Source: Kitasatospora griseola (GTDB taxonomy: Bacteria; Actinomycetota; Actinomycetes; Streptomycetales; Streptomycetaceae). From it: DNA of 64,000 bases. Position numbers and translations under genes: made by a program. Shown piece by piece: positions 1 through 7,322 of this stretch. The notes under the pieces were generated by a model that searched no databases, was not told where the DNA came from, and saw only the letters and a list, made by a program, of their open reading frames with translations. The stretch lies in the NCBI RefSeq assembly GCF_014648555.1, contig NZ_BMRI01000033.1:1-64000 (forward strand), given 5' to 3'. The first letter of the stretch is position 1. Every line of letters begins with the position of its first letter.

Positions 1-83
1 CATCGTCCGCGAAGCGACGGTCACCGGTCGCGTCGGGCACGTACTTCACACAGACAACGATCCTCAAGCTCACGGCCACCTAG
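1..83 (+). CDS. possible 3' end of an unknown gene
   Basis: Reading from base 3, a frame with no internal stop runs to a TAG at 81-83. Its last residues are GTYFTQTTILKLTAT, which looks like a beta strand. The fragment is too short to identify. It could be the tail of a gene entering from the left, or chance. Confidence 0.25.
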   Translation, partial: SSAKRRSPVASGTYFTQTTILKLTAT

Positions 84-101
84 TCCTTTCACGCCTCACA
101 T

Positions 102-205
102 CGGAGGGAACTCAGTACCCCCACTAGACCACACTCCGTGCCACAGATCCACTCTCTGTCGAAGTGAGAGGGGACTCAGTGTCCCGACGGAGGGAACTGA
201 GTGCC
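102..205. repeat. pair of 18-base near-identical direct repeats flanking a small hairpin
   Basis: Bases 102-119 and 188-205 share CGGAGGGAACT(C/G)AGT(A/G)CC, 16 of 18 identical. Between them 171-185 forms GGGAC-TCAGT-GTCCC. The rest of 84-271 holds no supported gene. Repeated sites spaced by about eight helical turns could bind a regulator, but no downstream plus-strand gene is evident. Confidence 0.45.
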
Positions 206-271
206 AGGGGGCTCGGGCGGGCACGTCGTGATCATAGGGCTGACGGTTCGTCAGGCGGGTGGGCAGAAGCA

Positions 272-305
272 CGGCCGCCCGCGTGCGGGTGCGCGCGGGC
301 GGCCG
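272..305 (-). terminator. hairpin terminator of the oxidoreductase-methyltransferase gene
   Basis: Perfect 12-bp stem (272-283 with 294-305) and a 10-base loop, starting 30 bases beyond the stop of the minus-strand gene. No U-tract follows, as is common in high-GC actinobacteria. Confidence 0.6.
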
Positions 306-334
306 AGTGGGGTCGGTGCAGCGGGGCGGGCCGG

Positions 335-2002
335 TCAGGGGTTGCGGCGCAGGCGGACCGTGGAGTCGCGGTGCGGGCGGGCGTCGGGGTCGGCGACGGG
401 GTGCTCGGGGTGGTCGTGGCGAGGATGCTCCTCGGCGCGCTCCACCGTCCAGGCGCCGGGGGCCAGGCGCAGGGAGTCGAGCACCTCGGCGGGAGTGGGG
501 AAGTTCATCGCGTGATGCCCGTGGCCGTGGCCGTGGCCGTGGTCCTGGCCGTGCCCGTGCTGATCGTGGTGGTCCTGCGCCTCGCTGAACCGGGCGGGGG
601 CGACGGCGTGGCTGACGATCAGCAGGGTGCCGCCGGGGGCGACCGCGTCGGCGGCGCGGCGCAGTACCCGCTCGCGCGGGAACTCAGCGGGGGAGTGCAG
701 GAACTGGGCGGAGACCAGATCGTAGGAGCCGGTCGGGAAAGCGTTTGCCAGGTCGGTGCGCCGCCAGCTGATCCGGTCGGCGACGCCTTCCACCGCGGCG
801 CGGGCGGCGGCCCGGTCGAGGGCGACCTGGGAGATGTCGACGGCGGTGACCTGCCAGCCCTGCTGGGCCAGCCAGATCGCGTCGCCGCCCTCGCCGCAGC
901 CGAGGTCCAGGGCGTGGCCGGGGGCGAGGTCGGCGACCTCATGGGTGAGCGAGGCGTTGGGCCGGCCGCTCCAGATCTGCGCGCTCTCGCCGTAGCGCTT
1001 CTCCCAGAACTCGACGGCCTCGACGGCGAGTCGGGTCTCCTCGGCGATCAGGTCGGCGTTGATCGCGATGGCGGCCCGCAGACCGTCGGCGGCGGCCACG
1101 GCGACCTGCGCCATCGGGTCGACGAGGTTGCCGACCGCCCACACGCCCGGCGCCTCGGTGGCGCCGGTCGGGCCGGTGGTGGCGAGGTGGTCGCCCAGCT
1201 CGGCGCCGTCGCGGACCAGGGCGGTCGGGGCGAGGCCGAGACCGGCGAGGAACGGTGCGCGCACGGTCAGGCCGGTGCCGACGCCGAGCGCGTCGCAGTC
1301 GATCACGGTGCCGTCGGCGAGCCGGACGCCGGTGAGCGCATCGGATTCGCCCTCGGGCAGGACGGCGACGACCTCGCCGGTGTGCACGGTGACGCCGCGG
1401 GCGGCGAGTTCGCGCCGCTGCTGCTCGGTGAACGGCCCGGCGGTGTGGGCGAGCAGCGCGACGTCGGAGCTCCACTGCCGCCACAGCAGCGCCTGGTGGA
1501 CGGCGACGGCGGGCTCGGTGGCGAGTACGGCGATCCGCCGGTCGCGGACCTCCCAGCCGTGGCAGTACGGGCAGTGCAGCACCTGGCGGCCCCAGCGCTC
1601 GGCCAGGCCGGGCAGCTCGGGCAGGACGTCGGTGGCGCCGGTGGCCAGCAGCACCCGGCGGGCATGCACGGTGCTGCCGTCGGACAGCTCGGCGCGGAAG
1701 GCACCGTCCGGATCGCGGGTGATGCCGCGCACCTCCGCGTCGTGGAACTCGCCGCCGTACGAGCCGACTTCGGCCCGGCCGCGGGCGACGAGTTCGAGGG
1801 GCGGGACGCCCTCCTGGCCGAGCAGGCCGTGGGCGCCTGCGGCGGGCGCGTTGCGCGGCCGGCCGGCGTCGACGACCAGGACGGAGCGGCGGGCCCGGGC
1901 CAGGACGAGGGCCCCGCTCAGTCCGGCGGCGCCGCCGCCGACGACCAGGACGTCGTGGTGGCGGGAGGGGTGCGGGTGCGAGTCGCGGTGCGTGGCGGTC
2001 AT
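335..2002 (-). CDS. thioredoxin-reductase-like FAD oxidoreductase fused to a class I methyltransferase
   Basis: A 555-residue cytosolic fusion protein. Residues 17-320 are a thioredoxin-reductase-like flavoprotein: an FAD-binding VGGGAAG motif near 21-27 and a CPYC dithiol at 144-147 followed by HGWE. Residues 333-475 are a SAM-dependent methyltransferase with motif I LDLGCGEGGD at 365-374. A histidine-rich stretch (roughly 478-497, mostly alternating H and G) follows, with a second His cluster near the C-terminus. The ATG at 2002 was chosen over one 13 codons upstream because flavoprotein homology starts soon after it. It is divergent from an XRE-cupin regulator, the probable controller. The substrate is unknown. 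The His-rich segment suggests metal or metalloid binding, which is inference. Confidence 0.85.
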   Translation of the reverse strand: MTATHRDSHPHPSRHHDVLVVGGGAAGLSGALVLARARRSVLVVDAGRPRNAPAAGAHGLLGQEGVPPLELVARGRAEVGSYGGEFHDAEVRGITRDPDGAFRAELSDGSTVHARRVLLATGATDVLPELPGLAERWGRQVLHCPYCHGWEVRDRRIAVLATEPAVAVHQALLWRQWSSDVALLAHTAGPFTEQQRRELAARGVTVHTGEVVAVLPEGESDALTGVRLADGTVIDCDALGVGTGLTVRAPFLAGLGLAPTALVRDGAELGDHLATTGPTGATEAPGVWAVGNLVDPMAQVAVAAADGLRAAIAINADLIAEETRLAVEAVEFWEKRYGESAQIWSGRPNASLTHEVADLAPGHALDLGCGEGGDAIWLAQQGWQVTAVDISQVALDRAAARAAVEGVADRISWRRTDLANAFPTGSYDLVSAQFLHSPAEFPRERVLRRAADAVAPGGTLLIVSHAVAPARFSEAQDHHDQHGHGQDHGHGHGHGHHAMNFPTPAEVLDSLRLAPGAWTVERAEEHPRHDHPEHPVADPDARPHRDSTVRLRRNP

Positions 2003-2154
2003 GGTCCGATGGTGCGCCGCCCTGGCCGGATTGACAAACAATGTTGCTGAGGTGGCAAATGGAAGGACCGGGCGGAAGCCGGGCGTGGGCCGAGCGGACG
2101 CCGAGCGATGGTCGGGCGAAGGTCGGGCGATGATCGAGCGGAGGGAGTGGCGCG
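2003..2154. promoter_or_regulatory. divergent promoter region of the oxidoreductase and XRE-cupin genes
   Basis: A 152-base gap between two divergent starts. It contains a locally AT-rich stretch at about 2030-2060 with TTGACA at 2031-2036 and the short palindrome AACAATGTT at 2037-2045. It is the natural place for the XRE-cupin protein to bind, but no operator is proven. Confidence 0.4.
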
Positions 2155-2751
2155 GTGGGCGCGGAGAACGAGGACTTCGAGGCGGTGCTGAGCGGGGTCG
2201 GACCGCGGCTGCGGGCGATCCGCCAGCAGCGCGGTACCACGCTGGCGCAGCTCAGTGAGGAGACCGGCATCTCGGTGAGCACGCTCTCCCGACTGGAGTC
2301 GGGCGGCCGCCGGCCCACCCTGGAACTGCTGCTGCCGCTGGCCCGGGCGCACGGGGTCGCGCTCGACGAACTGGTGGACGCGCCGCCGACGGGCGACCCC
2401 CGGGTCCGGCTGCGTCCGTTCGTCCGGCACGGCTGGACGTACCTGCCGCTGGCCCGGAACCTCGGCGGGATGCAGGCGTACAAGATGATCGTCCCGCCGG
2501 GGAGCCGGGAGGACGCCGAGCAGCGCACCCACGAGGGCCACGAGTGGCTGTACGTGCTGTCGGGGCAGCTGCGGCTGCGGCTCGGCGAGCACGACGTGGT
2601 GCTGAAGGCCGGCGAGGCGGCCGAGTTCGACACCCGTACGCCGCACGTGTTCACCAACGCGGGCTCGACCCCGGTGGAGTTCCTGAGCCTGTTCGGGCCG
2701 CAGGGGGAGCGGGTGCACGTACGGGCCAGGACCACGGGCAAGGAGAGTTGA
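2155..2751 (+). CDS. XRE-family transcriptional regulator with cupin sensor domain
   Basis: A 198-residue DNA-binding protein. Residues 15-70 form an XRE helix-turn-helix (RLRAIRQQRG, then ISVSTLSRLESG), and residues 110-190 form a cupin barrel with HEGHEWLYVLSG and a later TPHVF. This is the common layout of small-molecule-sensing XRE-cupin repressors or activators. GTG start at 2155. It is divergent from the flavoprotein-methyltransferase gene, which it probably controls together with itself. The last 17 codons (from base 2701) are copied, slightly altered, about 740 bases downstream as part of a tandem duplication. The ligand is unknown. Confidence 0.85.
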   Translation: MGAENEDFEAVLSGVGPRLRAIRQQRGTTLAQLSEETGISVSTLSRLESGGRRPTLELLLPLARAHGVALDELVDAPPTGDPRVRLRPFVRHGWTYLPLARNLGGMQAYKMIVPPGSREDAEQRTHEGHEWLYVLSGQLRLRLGEHDVVLKAGEAAEFDTRTPHVFTNAGSTPVEFLSLFGPQGERVHVRARTTGKES

Positions 2752-2790
2752 CGGCTCGGCGCGGCGGGCCGAAGTGGCCGGTGCGGGCGG

Positions 2791-3423
2791 TCAGTTAACG
2801 AGAGCGACCGGGCCATAGGAAGCAGAGAAGCCGATGGTCGAGAAGCAGATGCTCGGACCGATGGCCTTGGTGAAGTTCTGGTTGCTCAGGTCGATCTGCG
2901 TCAGGCCGTGGGTGGCGTTGCCGTTCAGGGTGTTCGCACGGAAGACACAGGTGGCGGTTCCGGCCAGCGTCTTGAGGACGAGGGTGGCCTGGATGGTGCT
3001 TCCCGAGGTCGGGAAGAGAACGACCGGGTAGCCGGAAGCGTCGGAGATGGCGAGCGTGTACGGCAGGTGGTCCATGGTCAGGCTGGTCACGGAGATGACG
3101 CCGACGATGTTGGAGGTGCAGGAGCCGAAGGTGAGCGTGTCGACCGGGCCGGACATGGTGCCCGGGGGGTTCGGATCGACGGCGAGCGTGCCGCCGATGT
3201 GGGAGGCGGCGCACCGGACGCCGGTGGTGGTGCCCGGGATGTACATCGTCGCCTCGGTGCCGTAGGCCAGGTCCGCGGACAGCGGGCCGCCGAGGTTGAC
3301 GGCGGGGCTGTGGATGTGGAGAGCCGGGGCTCCGGGCACGGCGCCGGCGGTGCCGGCCGGGAGGGCGATCAGGGCGGTGGCGGCGGCCAGGGCGGCGGCG
3401 CCGGCGAGGAGGCGGTTGCGCAC
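2791..3423 (-). CDS. secreted protein of unknown function, tandem copy A
   Basis: A 210-residue exported protein. GTG start at 3423, chosen because it begins a clear Sec signal peptide (VRNRLLAGAAALAAATALIA, cleavage near AGA-VPG). The mature part is rich in Thr, Ser, Gly and Ala, with conserved CAASHIGGT, FGSCTSN and TCVF segments giving paired cysteines, and ends in FSASYGPVALVN. No catalytic motif was seen. It is a clear paralogue of the next gene and arose by tandem duplication. A stem-loop lies between the two, so each is probably transcribed separately. It neighbours further secreted proteins and DUF6230/DUF6114, which suggests a cell-surface role; this is inference. Confidence 0.8.
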   Translation of the reverse strand: MRNRLLAGAAALAAATALIALPAGTAGAVPGAPALHIHSPAVNLGGPLSADLAYGTEATMYIPGTTTGVRCAASHIGGTLAVDPNPPGTMSGPVDTLTFGSCTSNIVGVISVTSLTMDHLPYTLAISDASGYPVVLFPTSGSTIQATLVLKTLAGTATCVFRANTLNGNATHGLTQIDLSNQNFTKAIGPSICFSTIGFSASYGPVALVN

Positions 3424-3505
3424 GAGGGGTTCCTTCCGCAGGGGAGCGGGTGGAGGTGCGGGCCAGGAGCGCGGGCAGGGAGAGTTGACGGCCCGGTACG
3501 GCGGA

Positions 3506-3533
3506 GCGCCGCGCCCCGGGGAGGGCGCGGCGC
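3506..3533 (-). terminator. hairpin terminator after tandem copy B
   Basis: Perfect 11-bp stem (3506-3516 with 3523-3533) and a 6-base loop, 21 bases beyond the stop of the minus-strand gene ending at 3555. Confidence 0.65.
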
Positions 3534-3554
3534 CGATGTGGCCGGGGCGGGGCG

Positions 3555-4226
3555 TCAGTTGACGAGGACGACCTGGCCGTTGCCCGGGGCGGTGTCCGTG
3601 ACCGGGCCGTAGGAGGCCGAGAAGTCGATGGACGGGAAGCAGATGCTCGGACCAGTGGTCTTGGTGAAGTTCTGGGTGCTCAGAGTGATCTGCGCCGGGC
3701 TGTTGGTGGCGGAACCGGTCAGGCTGCCCGCGGTGGAGTGGAACACACAGGTGGCGGTGCCGGCCAGCGTCTTGAGCACGACGGTGGCCTGGATCACCCC
3801 CGCCGAGGTCGGGGAGAGCGAGACCGGGAAGCCGGCCGAGTCGGAGATGCTCAGCGTGTAGGGCAGGTGGTCCATGGTCAGGCTGATCACGGAGGACACG
3901 CCGACCACGTTGGAGGTGCAGCTGCCGAAGGTGAGCGTGTTGACCGGGCCGGACGCGGTGCCGGGGGCGTTCGGGTTGGAGGCGACGGTTCCACCGATGT
4001 GGGAGGCGGCGCACTTGACGCCGGTGGTGGTGCCCGGGTTGTACATCGTCGCGATGGTGCCGGAGACCAGGTCGGCGGACAGCGGGTCGCCGACGTTGAC
4101 GGCGGGCCCGGCGGTGTAGAGGACCGGGGATCCGGGCACGGTGGCGCTGGCAGAGCCGGCCGGGAGGGCGATCAGGGCGGTGGCGGCGGCCAGGGCGGCG
4201 GCGCCGGCGAAGAGACGGTTGCGCAC
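3555..4226 (-). CDS. secreted protein of unknown function, tandem copy B
   Basis: A 223-residue exported protein with GTG start at 4226 and a signal peptide almost identical to copy A (RNRLFAGAAALAAATALIAL). The mature chain shares CAASHIGGT, LTFGSCTSN, LTMDHLPYTL and the four-cysteine spacing of copy A, with a short insertion near the C-terminus (TDTAPGNGQ). No enzymatic motif was recognised. The third secreted gene (4393-5367), on the same strand upstream, is a longer unrelated-looking protein with a similar Ala/Thr-rich composition. A hairpin pair at 4266-4337 separates the two genes. Confidence 0.8.
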   Translation of the reverse strand: MRNRLFAGAAALAAATALIALPAGSASATVPGSPVLYTAGPAVNVGDPLSADLVSGTIATMYNPGTTTGVKCAASHIGGTVASNPNAPGTASGPVNTLTFGSCTSNVVGVSSVISLTMDHLPYTLSISDSAGFPVSLSPTSAGVIQATVVLKTLAGTATCVFHSTAGSLTGSATNSPAQITLSTQNFTKTTGPSICFPSIDFSASYGPVTDTAPGNGQVVLVN

Positions 4227-4265
4227 GAGGGTTCCTTCCGGTGGGTGGGGCGTCCGGTGAGGGAG

Positions 4266-4337
4266 GCCCCGGCCGGGTGGCCGGGGCGTCGCTCCGACGG
4301 TGCGGAGCGCGTGCCCGCCCGCGGTGGCGCGGGCACG
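4266..4337 (-). terminator. two hairpins between secreted-protein genes
   Basis: Stem 1 pairs 4266-4274 with 4279-4287 (9 bp, 4-base loop). Stem 2 pairs 4310-4318 with 4329-4337 (9 bp, 10-base loop). They lie 56-127 bases beyond the stop of the minus-strand gene ending at 4393 and upstream of the next secreted gene. Confidence 0.5.
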
Positions 4338-4392
4338 GGTCGGTGGGGGAGGGCCGCCCGGTCGACGCGTGGGCCGTCGTCGGGCGGGTGGG

Positions 4393-5367
4393 TCAGTGGG
4401 CGGCGCTGGCGGCCATCGCGGCGGTCAGGTCGGAGATGCTCTCGTCCAGCGCGAAGTTGGCGTTGGTCTGCTGGAAGCTCACCGAGTTCTTGCCGGGCGT
4501 CGCGGGCAGGTTCATCGTCCAGTTGATGATCTGGTTGAGCGAACCGAGCAGGCCGCAGCCGTTGGCGCCGGGCACCGAGAAGGTGTTGTCGACCAGGTTC
4601 GCGTTGTTCTCCGAGACCACCAGCGCGTTGTGGCCGTTCGGGTCCATGGTGAAGTCGATGGCGCCCGGGTCGCCGGTCATCGGGGCGGTCGGCGCCGGCG
4701 GCGCGGTGGTGCCGGTGGTGGGCTTGAGCACCAGCGGCGCGGAGTTGGAGCCGACGTAGCAGTCCGGGCCGAACAGCGCGTTGAACAGGTGGAGCTTGAT
4801 CGGCAGTTGGAACACGGGGTACGGCTCGCCGGTCGCCATCGGGGTGAACTTGGAGACCTGGCCCGCGAGTTCGACCTGAGCGAAGACGCTGGTGATGCCG
4901 GGCAGGAAGTTCTGGATGCCGGGGATGGTGATCTCCACCATCGGCGCGCTCATCAGCGGGGCGTTGGTCGGCGGCACCACGTTGTACTGGTTGGCGGTGG
5001 TGCCGTCCGGGAAGGTCACCTCGGGCGCGGACTTGTCCCAGTAGAAGCCGAACTGCAGCTTGATCGGCGAGTTGAAGGGCACCACCGTGCTGCCCAGGGT
5101 GAACTTGCCGCCGTTGGTGATCGACACCAGACAGCCGACCTGGAGGTTCGCCGGGTTGGTCATGGCGGGCGCGTTCAGCGGGCAGTTGCCCATGCCGGTG
5201 TACGGCCCGCCCGGTGCGGCGGCGGAGGCCGGAACGGTGCCGGCCAGCAGCGCCGCACTGGCCAGCGCGGCCGGGACGGCGAGACGGCCGAGCAGTCGCC
5301 GGGAGCCGTGGCGGGCGGCGGGGCGGTCGGAGCTGCTGGCGGAGTGGTCCGGCTGGGTGCGGCGCAT
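4393..5367 (-). CDS. secreted beta-rich protein of unknown function
   Basis: A 324-residue protein. The ATG at 5367 is preceded by GAGGAG and starts a long signal peptide: charged residues 1-27, a hydrophobic core, cleavage near ASAAA-PGG. The mature part has many short hydrophobic/Thr-Ser strands, a few cysteines (GNCPLN, VGCLVS, PDCYVG, NGCGLL) and no visible catalytic motif. It is divergent from the DUF6230-DUF6114 pair across a 594-base region full of palindromes and is followed on the same strand by two smaller secreted paralogues. The four loci may form one cell-envelope unit; that grouping is inferred from position only. Confidence 0.75.
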   Translation of the reverse strand: MRRTQPDHSASSSDRPAARHGSRRLLGRLAVPAALASAALLAGTVPASAAAPGGPYTGMGNCPLNAPAMTNPANLQVGCLVSITNGGKFTLGSTVVPFNSPIKLQFGFYWDKSAPEVTFPDGTTANQYNVVPPTNAPLMSAPMVEITIPGIQNFLPGITSVFAQVELAGQVSKFTPMATGEPYPVFQLPIKLHLFNALFGPDCYVGSNSAPLVLKPTTGTTAPPAPTAPMTGDPGAIDFTMDPNGHNALVVSENNANLVDNTFSVPGANGCGLLGSLNQIINWTMNLPATPGKNSVSFQQTNANFALDESISDLTAAMAASAAH

Positions 5368-5961
5368 GGTGGGGGGACTCCTCACGGCAAGGGGGACGGG
5401 GTGGCGGGCCCGTGCTGGACGCGCCAACGGCGGTGCGGCGTGCGGGTGTTCGGCGAGCGGGCGGGTCGCTCGACGCCACGAGCGACCGGCCCGAAGGCGC
5501 ACGACTGCCACCGTGCCGCCGGGGCGGTCCTGGGTACCGGGCGGAACGTGGCACCGGGAGCGGCGCCCCGGGTCGCGAGGGCACCGACAGGCGGGGTGGA
5601 AAGGGCCCGGGGTGCGCCGTGACGGCGCGGTGTTACCGCCGGGTACATCGCCAATTTCTATGGGGGTCGGACGACAACGTCAAGAAGATGTGCGGAAGTT
5701 GGCAGGCCGGTGAGTGGAGTTCGATCTCGGTGTCGCCCCAAGAGTCTCACCAGTAACAGGAGTTGACTGGTTTTCAGATGTGTGGGGACGGTGCGCGAAG
5801 TATTGACCCGCCATGTACCCCGGGGTAACTTCCAGTCAGCCCGCAGGTATGAGAAAGATCGTCAACTTCGTTGAAACGAAAGATCGTTGACGTATCCGTC
5901 CACGCCAGGACCTCACCGCCGGCGGGCAGCGCACCCCCACTCGAACCCTCTGGAGCTGCAC
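5368..5961. promoter_or_regulatory. 594-base divergent regulatory region
   Basis: No gene is supported here. Visible elements are GCGCCGT-G-ACGGCGC at 5614-5628, an ACCAGT/ACTGGT inverted repeat around 5750-5772, the palindrome TACCCCGGGGTA at 5816-5827, and a nested palindrome at 5860-5892 (listed separately). It separates the secreted gene on the left from DUF6230 on the right. Confidence 0.5.
5860..5892. promoter_or_regulatory. nested palindrome, probable operator of the DUF6230 operon
   Basis: An inner inverted repeat TTCGTT-GA-AACGAA (5867-5880) is enclosed by outer arms CGTCAAC (5860-5866) and GTTGACG (5886-5892). AGATCGTCAAC and AGATCGTTGAC also occur as near direct repeats. It lies 70-100 bases before the DUF6230 start, as expected for a repressor site. 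The binding protein is unknown. Confidence 0.5.
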
Positions 5962-6591
5962 ATGCCCCACCCCGCAGAACAACCCGCCGCCACCCCTGTC
6001 GGGCGTGGCCGGGTCCGGCTGCGCCGCGCCGCACTGATGGCGATTCCCGCCTGCGTGACCGCCGGCGTGCTGGTGACCATGACCGCGCAGAACGTCCTCG
6101 CCAACCAGTTCGCCATCTCGGGCATGGCCTTCGAGGTCACTGCCGACCGTTTGCACGGCACCGGGGTCGCGCAGTTCGGCGTCCTGGACAACATGATCGA
6201 GAACAGCCCGAACGCCGGCGACACCGGCGGCCAGCTGTTCCTGATCCAGACCGCAGTCAAGTCGGCCGACCTGACCAAGCTCTGTCAGAGCGTCAACCTG
6301 GGCGGCATCAACCTGCTGATCACGGCGGGCGACAAGGGCACCCCGGTCCACGCCGAGAACCTCACGACCGACTCCGACCTGATGAGCGGCGAGGCCGAGT
6401 TCAAGGGTCTCGAAGTCGGCCGGGACGCCAGCACCTTCGACAAGGGCCCGGTCCAGGGCCCGCCCGGAATGTTCGGCCAGCAGGGCGACGAGGTGACCGT
6501 CGACCACTTCCGCCAGCAGAACTACGCCACCACCGCCGGAGTGTTCCGGCTGCCCAACATGCACCTCAGCTTCAGCACCAATGGCTGCTGA
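5962..6591 (+). CDS. DUF6230-family protein
   Basis: A 209-residue protein with a basic N-terminus (GRGRVRLRRA), one hydrophobic segment at about 22-42 acting as signal or anchor, and an exported beta-rich region with ISGMAFEVTADRLHGTG, KLCQSV and a C-terminal LPNMHLSF. This matches the actinobacterial DUF6230 family, sometimes annotated as cholesterol esterase without a visible catalytic triad. The ATG at 5962 is preceded by GGAG. Its stop overlaps the start of the DUF6114 gene by 11 bases, so the two are translationally coupled. This pairing is typical of the family. The function is unknown; an envelope-associated role is inferred. Confidence 0.8.
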   Translation: MPHPAEQPAATPVGRGRVRLRRAALMAIPACVTAGVLVTMTAQNVLANQFAISGMAFEVTADRLHGTGVAQFGVLDNMIENSPNAGDTGGQLFLIQTAVKSADLTKLCQSVNLGGINLLITAGDKGTPVHAENLTTDSDLMSGEAEFKGLEVGRDASTFDKGPVQGPPGMFGQQGDEVTVDHFRQQNYATTAGVFRLPNMHLSFSTNGC

Positions 6592-7084
6592 GTTCGACTC
6601 GGCACCGGACCGGGCGGCCGAGAACACCGCGGCCGCCCGGCCCACCGGTCCCGAGGACCCCGCCACGGACGCCCCGCCGGCCGTCATCACCCGCACCGGC
6701 TTCGCCGGCTGGCGCGACCGCCGGCCCTTCTGGGGCGGCCTGCTGGTCACCCTCGCCGGCGCCGAGATCCTGTTCACCGAGAAAGCCCCGATGCACACCG
6801 TCATCCGCATCGGACTGCTCGGCCTGGCCGGATACATCGTCCCGGCGCTCATGGTGCTCTGCGGACTGCTGCTGATCTTCCACCCCGTGCAACGGGTCTT
6901 CTACTCCCTGGTCGCGGTCCTCGCCACCCTCGGCAGCTGGATCACGTCCAACATCGGAGGCTTCTTCATCGGCCTGCTGCTTGGCCTGGTCGGCAGCACC
7001 CTCGCCTTCGGCTGGCTCCCCGAGCAGCCGCTGAGCAAGCGCAAGGCGCGCCGCCTCGCCGAACGCCCGGCGACCCCGGCCTGA
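6581..7084 (+). CDS. DUF6114-family integral membrane protein
   Basis: A 167-residue protein. A hydrophilic acidic N-terminus (about 1-45) precedes four hydrophobic segments (roughly 50-66, 72-98, 103-122 and 125-145), then a basic tail. GWRDRRPFWGGLLVTLAGAE and the Gly-rich membrane segments match DUF6114, which is regularly found beside DUF6230. It overlaps that gene by 11 bases. A probable role is a membrane partner that anchors or exports the DUF6230 protein; this rests on gene pairing and is inference. Confidence 0.8.
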   Translation: MAAEFDSAPDRAAENTAAARPTGPEDPATDAPPAVITRTGFAGWRDRRPFWGGLLVTLAGAEILFTEKAPMHTVIRIGLLGLAGYIVPALMVLCGLLLIFHPVQRVFYSLVAVLATLGSWITSNIGGFFIGLLLGLVGSTLAFGWLPEQPLSKRKARRLAERPATPA

Positions 7085-7096
7085 CCGGGGGCGACC

Positions 7097-7125
7097 CACG
7101 GCGCGGGAGCGTGGCCCGCGCCGTG
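7097..7125 (+). terminator. hairpin terminator after DUF6114
   Basis: An 11-bp perfect stem (7097-7107 with 7115-7125) and a 7-base loop, 12 bases after the DUF6114 stop. Confidence 0.6.
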
Positions 7126-7322
7126 CAGACCGCCCACGGCCCCCGCACGCCGAGCGGTTCGGGGGCCGCGGGCGGTGTCCGGCGCGGTGCCGGGGGGCAC
7201 CGCGCCGCGTCAGTGCGTACTGCGCTCCGGTGTACGGCGTACGCACCGCACCCGCCGCCCGCTTGGTAGCTTGGGCCGAGGACGGCCCGGCGGCGGCCGC
7301 GCGAACGGAACAGGACGGTCCG

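Larger units (their letters stand above)
2701..4240. repeat. tandem segmental duplication (unit about 740-800 bases)
   Basis: Unit 1 (about 2701-3438) and unit 2 (about 3439-4240) each carry a copy of the XRE gene's 3' tail followed by a secreted-protein gene on the minus strand with its ribosome binding site. Bases 2701-2768 and 3439-3505 align well over about 60 bases with a one-base deletion. The shared GGTTCCTTCCG sits at the right edge of both units. The second tail copy is non-coding. Confidence 0.75.

Noticed and set aside
164-2050. 628-codon plus-strand open frame
   Set aside because: It is the antisense shadow of the oxidoreductase-methyltransferase gene; the translation is low-complexity Gly/Ala/Val/Arg with no domain, whereas the minus strand gives clear motifs.
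2791-4014. single 407-residue protein spanning both secreted paralogues
   Set aside because: Only the last 210 codons are protein-like; a signal peptide with its own GTG and ribosome binding site starts at 3423, and the upstream part is out of frame with copy B.
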